Below, in pieces: positions 25,633 to 33,501 of a DNA stretch of 64,000 nt. The DNA comes from Thioclava arctica. Lineage in GTDB: Bacteria > Pseudomonadota > Alphaproteobacteria > Rhodobacterales > Rhodobacteraceae. The stretch is taken from assembly GCF_040892615.1 (NCBI RefSeq), contig NZ_JBFRYC010000006.1, forward strand, positions 177,944 to 241,943. The letters run 5' to 3'. The number at the start of each line of letters is the position of its first letter. Within the stretch, counting starts at the first letter, position 1. Both the position numbers and the translations under genes were made by a program. The notes beneath the pieces were generated by a model. The model saw only the letters and a program-made list of their open reading frames with translations. It did not search any database and was not told the origin of the DNA.

Positions 25633-27453
25633 TCAGGCGTCTTGCGCCTTTTGCTCCAGAGTCATCCAGTCTTCTTCGGCGGCGGCGAGGGCCTGTTGGC
25701 GTTCAAGCAGCGCCTCGGTGCCCTTTTTGAACTTGAGGGGTTCTTTTGTGAACAGATCGGGCTGGGCGAGAAAGGTTTCCAGCTTGGCGATTTCGGCCTC
25801 GATGCGTTCGATCTCGGCGGGCAGCGCGTCAAGGCGATGGCGTTCAGTAAAGCTGAGCGCTGCGGATTTCGCGGGCTTTGGCGCAGCAGGCGCGGGTTTG
25901 GACGTGCTGGCAGGTTTGCTTTCGGGCGCAGACGCGGCGGCAGTCAGGGATTTTTGCGTCTGATAATCGCTCCAGCCGCCCGCATAGACAGTCGCGCGGC
26001 CATCACCTTCCATCACGATCGTGGTGCTTGCCACGCGGTCGATGAAATCGCGATCGTGGCTGACCAGCAGCACGGTGCCATCATACTCGCCCAGCAGATC
26101 TTGCAGCAGATCAAGCGTTTCGACATCCAGATCGTTGGTCGGTTCATCCAGAATCAGCAGGTTCGAGGGGCGCGCCATGATCCGCGCCAGCAACAGGCGG
26201 GCGCGTTCTCCGCCAGATAGCGCGCGAATGGGGCTGCGCGCTTGTTGTTCGTCAAACAGGAAGTCCTTGAGATAGGCCACAACGTGTTTGGGCGTGCCGC
26301 GCACCATCACCTGATCGGAATTGCCCTTTACCGCCATGTCAGGATCGTTCACCAGCCCGTCCCACAGCGTCTGCTCGGGGTTGAGCGTGGCGCGCGCCTG
26401 ATCAAACACCGCCACATCCAGATTGGTGCCCAGCTTTACGGTGCCAGAATCGGGCGCGATTTCGCCAGTCAGCATTTTCAGCAACGTCGTTTTGCCCACG
26501 CCATTGGGGCCGACAAAGGCCACGCGATCCCCGCGCAGCACGCGCAAATCGAAATCTGCCACGATCTGTTTGTCGCCAAAGGATTTGCACAGGCCCGTGG
26601 CCTCGATCACGCGCTTGCCCGATTGCGGACCTGCGTCAAATTCCATTGCGGCGACGCCTTGGCGTTTGATCTGACCGGCACGTTCGGCGCGCAACTCTTG
26701 CAGCGCGCGGACCCGGCCCTGATTGCGTTTGCGCCGCGCCGAGATGCCCTCGACGGCCCATTTCGCCTCGGCCTTGATCTTGCGATTAAGCTTGTGGCGG
26801 GCGTCGTCTTCCTCGGCCCAGACCTTTTCGCGCCAATCCTCAAACGCCTCGAATCCCTGTTCGTTGCGTTTGACCTGGCCTCGGTCGATCCACAGCGTGG
26901 CGCGGCTGAGCGCGCGCAGGAAGGCGCGGTCGTGGGAAATCAGCACAAAGGCGCGCCGGGTTTCGCGTAGCTGTTGCTCAAGCCAGCCGATCGCCTCGAT
27001 ATCGAGGTGGTTGGTGGGCTCATCGAGCAGCATCAGTTCGGGCGACTCGGCCAGCAATTTTGCCAAGGCGGCGCGGCGGCGTTCCCCGCCCGATGCGGTC
27101 GCAACCGGGGTTTCGGGTAGGAACTTCAGCCCCTCAGCCGCCATCTCGACCTTGTAGGATTCGGCCGGGTCAAGGCCAGAGGCCGCAAACTCGCCCAAAG
27201 TCTCAAAACCTGACAGATCGGGTTCTTGCTCCATATAGCCGACCGTCACGCCGGGCGGGACCACGCGTGCGCCGCTATCGGGCTGCACCAGCCCGGCCAT
27301 CACCTTCATCAAGGTGGATTTGCCAGAACCATTGCGCCCCACAAGCGCCACCCGGTCACCCGGCTGAACGATCATAGAGAGCCCGTCAAAGACAGGATTG
27401 CCGCCAAAGGTCAGCGAGATATCGGAGAGTTGAAGAAGGGGTGCGCGTGCCAT
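25633..27453 (-). CDS. ABC-F family ATP-binding protein (Uup-like)
   Basis: 606 residues, soluble, with two ABC domains and no membrane segments, as in ABC-F proteins that act on the ribosome. Domain 1 (about 4-215) has Walker A GRNGSGKST and signature ASGGERRRAALA; domain 2 (about 285-500) has GPNGVGKTT and ALSGGERARLLLA. The linker is basic and helical (KIKAEAKWAVEGISARRKRN), and the C-terminus is a charged coiled coil after an Ala/Pro-rich spacer (about 515-545). This layout matches Uup, but antibiotic resistance versus housekeeping translation cannot be told apart. Confidence 0.93.
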   Translation of the reverse strand: MARAPLLQLSDISLTFGGNPVFDGLSMIVQPGDRVALVGRNGSGKSTLMKVMAGLVQPDSGARVVPPGVTVGYMEQEPDLSGFETLGEFAASGLDPAESYKVEMAAEGLKFLPETPVATASGGERRRAALAKLLAESPELMLLDEPTNHLDIEAIGWLEQQLRETRRAFVLISHDRAFLRALSRATLWIDRGQVKRNEQGFEAFEDWREKVWAEEDDARHKLNRKIKAEAKWAVEGISARRKRNQGRVRALQELRAERAGQIKRQGVAAMEFDAGPQSGKRVIEATGLCKSFGDKQIVADFDLRVLRGDRVAFVGPNGVGKTTLLKMLTGEIAPDSGTVKLGTNLDVAVFDQARATLNPEQTLWDGLVNDPDMAVKGNSDQVMVRGTPKHVVAYLKDFLFDEQQARSPIRALSGGERARLLLARIMARPSNLLILDEPTNDLDVETLDLLQDLLGEYDGTVLLVSHDRDFIDRVASTTIVMEGDGRATVYAGGWSDYQTQKSLTAAASAPESKPASTSKPAPAAPKPAKSAALSFTERHRLDALPAEIERIEAEIAKLETFLAQPDLFTKEPLKFKKGTEALLERQQALAAAEEDWMTLEQKAQDA

Positions 27454-27501
27454 GAGCGCCAGCTAAGGGGGCGCGCGCGAAAGGTCAATGGCGCGCACCG
27501 A

Positions 27502-28230
27502 TTACATCAAGAGATTGCGCAATGCCTTGAGCCGGGGCGGCGGAATTTTGGCAGGCTCCAGCGCAGTAAAGACGTGACAGGTCTGCAAATCATGATCGAT
27601 CACCGCATGATCCGAGGTCCAGCCCCCCATCCCGAGATAGGAGCGCAACAAGGGCGGCAAGGCTACGGGGCCATCCTGCGGCCCGGTTTGAGCGGGGGGG
27701 GCTGCGCTCAGGGCGATGCGTGCGGGGGCTTTCGGCAGGGGGCGCAGTGCGACGGGGCCAACTGCGTGGCGCGCGAGATGGGCGAAGGCCGCGTGATGGG
27801 CGTGCCAATCGGCGCCGGGAAATGAGGTGCAACCAAAGAGCAGCCGCACGCCGCGTGCCTCGGCCAGCCGGGTGATCGCCGCCCAGCCAAGACGCAGCAC
27901 ATCGGGGTCACGCAGACCGGGACACACACAAAATCGCCCAAGCTCCAACATCGGCATTCCAAGCTGGGCCAAGGGCGTCACATCATAGCTTTGCGCGGTA
28001 TAGCAGTCCTGCAAGGCGGCCACATCTTCGAGCAGCAGCAGGCGAAACCCTGCCAGCAATGTGCCCGAGGCATCCTCGATCATCACATGGCTGGCGCGCG
28101 CATCAAAACGGTCCTGATCACAGCGCCCGGCGCGAAACACCTGCGCGCGCAAAGCCTGCAACGCGTCAAGGTCGGCCGCAGTTTGCGCCCGACGCACGCG
28201 TAAAGTGCCTTTGGAAAAGGACAGGTCCAA
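27502..28230 (-). CDS. olsB: L-ornithine N(alpha)-acyltransferase-like GNAT protein
   Basis: 242 residues. OlsB transfers a 3-hydroxy fatty acid from ACP to ornithine, giving lyso-ornithine lipid at the membrane. The pattern is that of the hemolysin-like GNAT-fold family (Acetyltransf_5): LRVRRAQTAADLDALQALRAQ (split here by the family helix), CDQDRFDARASHVMIED, ELGRFCVCPGLRDPDVLR and LLFGCTSFPGAD. The C-terminus ends PPRLKALRNLLM. In several relatives olsA follows, but downstream here is an ABC-F gene. The family is clear; the exact acceptor is inferred from similarity. Confidence 0.8.
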   Translation of the reverse strand: MDLSFSKGTLRVRRAQTAADLDALQALRAQVFRAGRCDQDRFDARASHVMIEDASGTLLAGFRLLLLEDVAALQDCYTAQSYDVTPLAQLGMPMLELGRFCVCPGLRDPDVLRLGWAAITRLAEARGVRLLFGCTSFPGADWHAHHAAFAHLARHAVGPVALRPLPKAPARIALSAAPPAQTGPQDGPVALPPLLRSYLGMGGWTSDHAVIDHDLQTCHVFTALEPAKIPPPRLKALRNLLM

Positions 28231-28299
28231 TCGCCGCCCCCGCGCAGCCTTGATTACAGCGCGCAGCCTAGAGCAACCGGCTTGGCGTGCAAAGCGCTG

Positions 28300-28752
28300 T
28301 TAGTTCTTGCCCAGTAGCTGCCCGGCACTGACGCGCCCGATCGAGCCCATCAATTGACGGATAAATCCGATGCCTTTGACATTGCTTTCGGTCACACGGC
28401 GCGACAGCGTCACCACTTCGCCCTTCTCCATACCGAAGCGTTCGACATTGCTCACGACGCCCTTGTTGGTAAACGAGATCGCCACGACTTCGCGTTTGAT
28501 CTCTTTGGGGGCGTGCCAAGTCACTGTTTTCCAGCGCGAACCGACGTAATACCAGCCAGACCCTTCAAGCAGTCCGGTTGAGCTGGGACGACCGATGGCG
28601 GCCGCAACATCGTCGCGGGTACTTTTGCCAACCGTGATCTGTGAGAGGTTTTCCTCAAGCGGCACATAGCCGTGATTGCGATAGATAGGCGAGCATGCCC
28701 CCATCAAAAAGGCCATACTCAAGGCCACAAACAGCGCTATCTTCCGCGTCAT
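28300..28752 (-). CDS. bamE: outer membrane assembly lipoprotein BamE
   Basis: 150 residues from the ATG at 28752. The signal peptide ends in the lipobox LMGAC (cysteine about 20), so the protein is lipidated and outer-membrane located as part of the BAM complex that inserts beta-barrels. The BamE/SmpA fold follows: ENLSQITVGKSTRDDVAAAI, GRPSSTGLLEGSGWYYVGSR and VVAISFTNKGVVSNVERFG. It diverges from the yceD gene, a neighbourhood conserved in Alphaproteobacteria. Confidence 0.93.
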   Translation of the reverse strand: MTRKIALFVALSMAFLMGACSPIYRNHGYVPLEENLSQITVGKSTRDDVAAAIGRPSSTGLLEGSGWYYVGSRWKTVTWHAPKEIKREVVAISFTNKGVVSNVERFGMEKGEVVTLSRRVTESNVKGIGFIRQLMGSIGRVSAGQLLGKN

Positions 28753-28886
28753 CCAACCGTTCCCCACCTGCACACCCTCTTGCCTCTGCGTCTTCGGGCT
28801 TTTATCGACGCTTACAGCATGACTGCGCCGCTCTCAAGCGCTCAACCGCCGCTGCTGCACTTAAGACCCCAAAGAAAGGTGCGACG

Positions 28887-29462
28887 ATGACTCAATCCGA
28901 CCCGCACGCCCCCGAGGCAATCTGGTCCCATCCACTGCGTCTGGCCGAATTGCCCGCGCGCAAAATCACGCGCTTTGATCTGGTGGCCGATGCCCCGACC
29001 CGTGCGGCAATTGCCAAATGGGCCGATATCGTGGGGGTTGAGGCGCTGCGCCTCAAAGGTGAATTGCGCCCCAACGGGCGCAGCGACTGGGAACTCAGCG
29101 CAACCCTGTCCGCCACGGTGGTTCAGGAATGTGTGATCTCGCTCGCTCCGGTCACCACGAAAATCCACGAGAAAGTCACACGCCGCTATCTGGCCCATAT
29201 GGAGATGCCAAGCGAGGAAGAGGTCGAGATGCCCGAAGATGACAGCACCGAACCGCTGCCGGCATCGGTCAATCTGGCAGGCGTGGCGCTGGAGGCGTTG
29301 GAGCTGGCCCTGCCCCTGTATCCACGCGCGCCGGGCGCAAGCCTAAGCACGGCGAGTGTCACCGAACCGGGCGCAGAACCGCTGAGCGAAGAGCAGATCA
29401 AGCCGTTCGCCAATCTGCGTGCGCTGATGCAAAACCGCGATGAGGGCGATAAAAAGGGCTGA
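28887..29462 (+). CDS. yceD: YceD family protein (DUF177)
   Basis: 191 residues from the ATG at 28887 (AAAGGTGCGACG upstream); the open frame back to 28695 overlaps the bamE promoter and is not used. DUF177 proteins are small acidic cytoplasmic proteins almost always encoded just before rpmF, as here. Visible family blocks are GVEALRLKGELRPNGRSDWE, TVVQECVISLAPV and the acidic segment SEEEVEMPEDDSTEPLP. It ends with KPFANLRALMQNRD, the usual C-terminal motif. In plants and E. coli a relative acts in 23S rRNA accumulation. Confidence 0.9.
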   Translation: MTQSDPHAPEAIWSHPLRLAELPARKITRFDLVADAPTRAAIAKWADIVGVEALRLKGELRPNGRSDWELSATLSATVVQECVISLAPVTTKIHEKVTRRYLAHMEMPSEEEVEMPEDDSTEPLPASVNLAGVALEALELALPLYPRAPGASLSTASVTEPGAEPLSEEQIKPFANLRALMQNRDEGDKKG

Positions 29463-29519
29463 TCGGGTCTGGCGATGCGCGCGGGTTCGGCCTTGTGCTA
29501 GGGGTCGCGCGCGGGGGTG

Positions 29520-29543
29520 AAAAAAAGCCCAAGAAAGGGGCTT
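29520..29543 (-). terminator. leftward intrinsic terminator with no obvious leftward gene
   Basis: On the leftward strand AAGCCC pairs with GGGCTT around a seven-base loop, followed by TTTTTT. All neighbouring genes (yceD, rpmF, plsX) run rightward, so it would stop an antisense transcript or an unannotated RNA. Read rightward the stem lacks a T tract, so it is at most a weak terminator for yceD. Confidence 0.55.
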
Positions 29544-29569
29544 GCGCACCCACAGAAACCGAGTATGTT
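29542..29569 (+). promoter_or_regulatory. possible promoter for rpmF-plsX-fabH
   Basis: TTGCGC and TATGTT are separated by 16 bases, about 130 bases before the rpmF start. The match to consensus is moderate. Confidence 0.35.
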
Positions 29570-29697
29570 CCCGGCCTCGTTCGAAGTTTGATTTCGGATC
29601 CGGAGCGACCTACGCGCCGATCGCGAAACCGCTGGAAAATCAAGGCAGTAATGCCGCTCACACGGGCCTATCCGCCCCAATAATCCGAGGTTGAGAC

Positions 29698-29904
29698 ATG
29701 GCTGTCCCTCAGAACCGAGTCACGCGCTCCCGCCGCAACATGCGTCGCGCACACGACTCTCTCGTCGCTGCAAATCCGGCAGAATGCCCGAACTGTGGTG
29801 AATTGAAGCGTCCCCATCACGTCTGCGCGTCCTGCGGCCATTACGATGATCGTGAGATCGTTGCGATGACCGAAGAGGTCGATCTCGACGACGACGCGGC
29901 GTAA
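29698..29904 (+). CDS. rpmF: 50S ribosomal protein L32
   Basis: 68 residues beginning MAVPQNRVTRSRRNMRRAHD. The zinc-ribbon form is present: CPNCGELKRPHHVCASCGHY supplies four cysteines. The C-terminus is acidic (TEEVDLDDDAA). It lies 236 bases after yceD and just before plsX; the yceD-rpmF-plsX-fabH order is conserved widely. Confidence 0.97.
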   Translation: MAVPQNRVTRSRRNMRRAHDSLVAANPAECPNCGELKRPHHVCASCGHYDDREIVAMTEEVDLDDDAA

Positions 29905-29931
29905 GCCCGCTTGACCCGCGCCGCACACGTC

Positions 29932-31104
29932 ATGCCAAACGCGCAAGACCAGCAGCAGACGGGCCTCAGCGATACGGCCGCGCAAGCGCAGGCCAACCCC
30001 CGTGGCAAAGCGCCAGCAGATGCTGGCGCTGTTGTCATTTCCATCGACGCGATGGGGGGGGATCTGGGACCGGAGGCAACTTTGGGAGGCGTGGCGATTG
30101 CGGCACGTCAAACCCCTGCCCTGCGCTTTATCGTGCACGGCCCCGAAGCCACGCTGAGCCCGTTGATCGCCAAATTCGCACTGCAAGACTGCGTTGATCT
30201 GCGTCATGCCGATCGCGCCGTCACGATGGAGGACAAGCCCGCGCAGGTCATGCGCTCGGGCAAGGATACCTCGATGTGGTCCGCCATCGAGTCGGTGCGC
30301 GAGCATGAGGCCGATGTCGCAGTGTCTTGCGGCAATACCGGCGCGCTGATGGCGATTTCGATGATCCGGCTGCGCAAGCTCAAGGGCGTGAACCGTCCGG
30401 CCATCGCCTCGTTCTGGCCCTCGCGCGGGCCGGCGGGGTGGAATGTCATGCTGGATATGGGCGCCGATGTTAAGGCAGATGCGCCCGATCTGCTGACCTA
30501 TGCGCTGATGGGTACCTCTTATGCGCGCAACGCGCTGGGGCTGACGCGTCCGCGCGTCGGGCTGCTCAATGTCGGCACCGAAGAGCATAAGGGCCGCGCC
30601 GAGCTGAAAGAAGCCTATGAAATGATGGGGCGCGCGCAAGAGGCGGGCGGCTTCGAATTTGTCGGCTTCGTGGAGGGCAATCACCTGCCCGCCGATCGCG
30701 CTGACGTAATCGTGACCGATGGGTTTACCGGCAATATCGCGCTGAAAACCGGCGAAGGCACCGCAAAATTCGTCTCCGAATTGCTGCGTGAGGCGCTGAC
30801 CTCATCGTTGCTGGCGAAGCTGGGCGCACTTTTGGCGATGGGGGCGCTCAAACGCCTGCGCGCCAAGGTCGATCCGCGCCGCGCCAATGGCGGTGTATTT
30901 CTGGGTCTCAATGGCACGGTGGTGAAATCGCACGGCTCTGCCGATGCGACCGGATTTGCCGCCGCGATCTCTTTGGCGGCACGACTGGCGCAATCCGGGT
31001 TTGGTGCCAAACTGGCGGCTCGGGTTGCTTTGGCCCTGCCAGAGGGCCAAGATAGCGCAACACAAGACGCACAGGCGTCGGAAATAAGCGAGAGCAGCCA
31101 ATGA
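29932..31104 (+). CDS. plsX: phosphate acyltransferase
   Basis: 390 residues from the ATG at 29932; a TTG at 29911 is an alternative, and no good ribosome-binding site marks either, so the start is uncertain. PlsX makes acyl-phosphate from acyl-ACP for phospholipid synthesis, as a peripheral membrane enzyme. A disordered leader (about 1-33) precedes VVISIDAMGGDLGPEA; other hallmarks are SCGNTGALMAIS, LLNVGTEEHKG and VTDGFTGNIALKTGEG. The end overlaps fabH by four bases (ATGA), so they are translationally coupled. Confidence 0.96.
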   Translation: MPNAQDQQQTGLSDTAAQAQANPRGKAPADAGAVVISIDAMGGDLGPEATLGGVAIAARQTPALRFIVHGPEATLSPLIAKFALQDCVDLRHADRAVTMEDKPAQVMRSGKDTSMWSAIESVREHEADVAVSCGNTGALMAISMIRLRKLKGVNRPAIASFWPSRGPAGWNVMLDMGADVKADAPDLLTYALMGTSYARNALGLTRPRVGLLNVGTEEHKGRAELKEAYEMMGRAQEAGGFEFVGFVEGNHLPADRADVIVTDGFTGNIALKTGEGTAKFVSELLREALTSSLLAKLGALLAMGALKRLRAKVDPRRANGGVFLGLNGTVVKSHGSADATGFAAAISLAARLAQSGFGAKLAARVALALPEGQDSATQDAQASEISESSQ

Positions 31105-32075
31105 CGATCAGATCCGTAGTGCGGGGCGTCGGCCATTATCTACCCGAACGTGTGGTCGAGAACGCCGAGTTCGAGGCAACGCTCGACACGACGGATGACT
31201 GGATTCGTTCGCGCACCGGGATTGAACGGCGCCATTTTGCAGCCGAGGGGGAAACCACCTCGCAGCTTGCGATCAAGGCTGCCCAAGCCGCGCTGGATGA
31301 TGCGGGCATGAGCGTGGATCAGATCGACGCGATCATCGTCGCCACCTCGACCCCCGATCACACCTTTCCTGCCGTTGCGACGATGGTGCAGGCGGGACTC
31401 GGCTCCACCACCGGATTTGCCTATGACGTGCAAGCAGTCTGCGCGGGCTTTATCTTTGCACTGACCAACGCCAATGGGCTGATCCTGTCGGGTCAGGCCG
31501 AACGGGTGATGGTCATCGGTGCCGAGACATTTTCGCGCATCCTGGATTGGGAAGATCGTGGCACCTGCGTGCTGTTTGGCGATGGTGCGGGCGCGCTGAT
31601 CCTTGAGGCGGCGCAGGGCACCGGCACCAAGGAAGATCGCGGGATTCTGTCATCCGATCTGCATTCGGACGGGCGCTATCGCGAGTTGCTCTATGTCGAT
31701 GGCGGGGTGTCCACCACGGGGACGGCTGGCGTGTTGCGTATGCAGGGCAATCAAGTGTTTCGCCACGCTGTCGTGAAATTGGCACAAACCGCTGAAAACG
31801 CGTTGGAAAAGGCCGGGATGACGGCTGGAGATGTCGACTGGATCGTGCCCCATCAGGCCAATCTGCGCATCATCAAGGCGACCGCTGAAAAGATGGGTCT
31901 GGGCATGGATCACGTCGTGGTCACGGTGGCCGATCACGGCAATACCTCGGCGGCCTCGATCCCGCTGGCCCTGTCGGTGGGACGTCAACGCGGTCAAATT
32001 CACGAGGGTCAGGTGATCGTCGCCGAGGCGATCGGGGGCGGTCTGGCCTGGGGCTCGGTCGTGCTGCGCTGGTAA
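31101..32075 (+). CDS. fabH: beta-ketoacyl-ACP synthase III
   Basis: 324 residues. It starts fatty acid synthesis by condensing acetyl-CoA with malonyl-ACP. The catalytic triad is visible: C114 (QAVCAGF), the histidine of PHQANLRII (about 251) and the asparagine of DHGNTSAASIP (about 281). Length and blocks such as TDDWIRSRTGIERR and GGGLAWGSVVLRW are typical. It is co-translated with plsX, linking initiation of fatty acid synthesis to acyl-phosphate formation. Confidence 0.97.
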   Translation: MTIRSVVRGVGHYLPERVVENAEFEATLDTTDDWIRSRTGIERRHFAAEGETTSQLAIKAAQAALDDAGMSVDQIDAIIVATSTPDHTFPAVATMVQAGLGSTTGFAYDVQAVCAGFIFALTNANGLILSGQAERVMVIGAETFSRILDWEDRGTCVLFGDGAGALILEAAQGTGTKEDRGILSSDLHSDGRYRELLYVDGGVSTTGTAGVLRMQGNQVFRHAVVKLAQTAENALEKAGMTAGDVDWIVPHQANLRIIKATAEKMGLGMDHVVVTVADHGNTSAASIPLALSVGRQRGQIHEGQVIVAEAIGGGLAWGSVVLRW

Positions 32076-32187
32076 GCGCGCGCATTGGCGAAGCGGCGCG
32101 CATCAAGAGCGCGCCACAAGCCCTTGATATTGACTCGGGAATTCCCTTCGGTCACTGTGAGCAAAACCGTTGACCCAGGGGAACGAT

Positions 32188-32487
32188 ATGTCCAAGACTC
32201 TGACGCGTATGGATCTCAGCGAAGCGGTCTTCCGCGAGGTCGGCCTGTCACGCAACGAATCCGCGCAGCTCGTCGAAAGCGTGCTGCAACATATGTCGGA
32301 TGCGCTGGTGCGCGGCGAGACGGTCAAGATCAGCTCGTTTGGCACATTTTCAGTGCGCGACAAGGCCCCACGGATGGGGCGCAATCCCAAGACCGGCGAA
32401 GAGGTTCCGATCAGCCCGCGCCGGGTGCTGTCGTTCCGCCCCTCGCATCTGATGAAAGACCGGGTGGCGTCTGGCAACGCGAAATAA
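32188..32487 (+). CDS. ihfA: integration host factor subunit alpha
   Basis: 99 residues from the ATG at 32188, with AGGGGAACG upstream. It bends DNA as a heterodimer with IhfB. The sequence MSKTLTRMDLSEAVFREVGL and the arm region FGTFSVRDKAPRMGRNPKTG carry the intercalating proline loop of the HU/IHF fold. Upstream, TTGACT at 32130 precedes a perfect palindrome GGGAATTCCC (32137-32146), a possible promoter and operator. The merR-type gene follows by 11 bases. Confidence 0.95.
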   Translation: MSKTLTRMDLSEAVFREVGLSRNESAQLVESVLQHMSDALVRGETVKISSFGTFSVRDKAPRMGRNPKTGEEVPISPRRVLSFRPSHLMKDRVASGNAK

Positions 32488-32498
32488 CGGACGGGCCG

Positions 32499-33272
32499 AT
32501 GGGCAAATCCGCTGACGCGTTCAGAACCATTTCCGAAGTCTCCGACCTGTTGGAAACGCCGACCCATGTGCTGCGGTTCTGGGAAAGCAAATTCACGCAG
32601 GTGAAACCGGTCAAGCGTGCCGGCGGGCGGCGCTATTACCGCCCCGGCGATGTCGCGCTGCTGGGTGGGATTCGCCATCTGCTGCATGATGACGGGATGA
32701 CGATTCGCAGCGTGCAGCAATTGCTGCGCGAAGAGGGCGTTCACCATGTCTCCGCCTTTTTTGAGGCGACACAAAGCGACACGGACGACGCGCCGCAAGC
32801 CGCAGACACGGCCGAAGATGTTGGCGCAAGTGCCTCTGTCACGCCCTTCCCCTCCGCGCCGCCAATCACACCCGAAGAGCGAGACGCCCAGCCCTCGCTG
32901 TTTGATGCGGGCGGTGAAGAGGCCCCGATCGCGCTGGATGTCGAGCCCGAGCCAGAGCCGATGCGCCCGGTGCATTCCTTGCAGATCACGCCAGCGGCAC
33001 AACGGGCCAAACCTGTGCTGCCCGATTCAACACCCGATCTAACGCCAGCCCCGACACCCGAGTCCGAGGCACCGTTCGACGCCCGCACCGTGGCGATGAA
33101 TGTCAGCCGCGCCGCCCTCGGCGTGCGCCTTGCCAAGATCGACAAATCCCGGTTGAGCGCGGCGGATTTGCGCGATCTGCGCATGTTGGCCCTGCGCGCC
33201 AAAGCCTTGCGGGCACGATTGAGCCAAACGCTCCAGCCCACCCCTGACAGCGCCCCCGATACGGGCGTTTAA
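32499..33272 (+). CDS. MerR family transcriptional regulator
   Basis: 257 residues from the ATG at 32499. An N-terminal MerR winged-helix DNA-binding domain (about 8-80) reads FRTISEVSDLLETPTHVLRF, KRAGGRRYYRPGDVALL and GMTIRSVQQLLREEG. A long Pro/Glu-rich low-complexity linker (about 95-190) and a C-terminal helical patch (ADLRDLRMLALRAKALRARL) follow; no metal-binding cysteines are seen. It belongs to the MerR proteins always found next to ihfA in Alphaproteobacteria; the regulon is unknown to me. Confidence 0.88.
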   Translation: MGKSADAFRTISEVSDLLETPTHVLRFWESKFTQVKPVKRAGGRRYYRPGDVALLGGIRHLLHDDGMTIRSVQQLLREEGVHHVSAFFEATQSDTDDAPQAADTAEDVGASASVTPFPSAPPITPEERDAQPSLFDAGGEEAPIALDVEPEPEPMRPVHSLQITPAAQRAKPVLPDSTPDLTPAPTPESEAPFDARTVAMNVSRAALGVRLAKIDKSRLSAADLRDLRMLALRAKALRARLSQTLQPTPDSAPDTGV

Positions 33273-33324
33273 CGGTGGCGGAGATGGGTTTTTACGCGGC
33301 GAGAAAATTTCTTCGCATAACGTC

Positions 33325-33354
33325 TTGCACAGCCCGCCCGGTTGCCTCTATATG
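33325..33354 (+). promoter_or_regulatory. predicted promoter of tRNA-Pro
   Basis: TTGCAC and TATATG are spaced 18 bases, placing the start near 33361, just before the mature tRNA. Confidence 0.55.
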
Positions 33355-33362
33355 CCCCTCGT

Positions 33363-33440
33363 CGGGCTGTGGCGCAGCCTGGTTAGCGCGTCCGTCTGGG
33401 GGACGGAAGGTCGTGAGTTCGAATCTCGCCAGCCCGACCA
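33363..33440 (+). tRNA. tRNA-Pro (GGG anticodon)
   Basis: A complete cloverleaf of 78 bases including an encoded CCA. The acceptor CGGGCTG pairs with CAGCCCG. The D arm is GCGC/GCGC, the anticodon arm TCCGT/ACGGA with loop CTGGGGG (anticodon GGG, reading CCC and CCU), and the T arm GTGAG/CTCGC around TTCGAAT. All stems are perfect. A terminator follows seven bases later, so it is transcribed alone. Confidence 0.96.
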
Positions 33441-33446
33441 ATTCGA

Positions 33447-33480
33447 CAAATGCCCACCCCTTCGCTGGGGTGGGCATTTG
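33447..33480 (+). terminator. terminator of the tRNA-Pro transcript
   Basis: A 14-bp perfect stem CAAATGCCCACCCC with its complement around TTCGCT; the 3' arm ends in ATTTG. The T tract is short but the stem is very stable. Confidence 0.75.
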
Positions 33481-33501
33481 TGTATCGCGAGGAGCCAAGC
33501 A

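Noticed and set aside
32085..32498. Open frame joining upstream sequence to the MerR gene across ihfA
   Set aside because: It runs in another frame over the well supported ihfA gene; the MerR domain begins only at 32499.
33325..33501. Open frame that would extend dcd upstream through the tRNA-Pro gene
   Set aside because: The tRNA has a perfect cloverleaf and its own promoter and terminator; dcd has a good ribosome-binding site and family-typical start at 33502.
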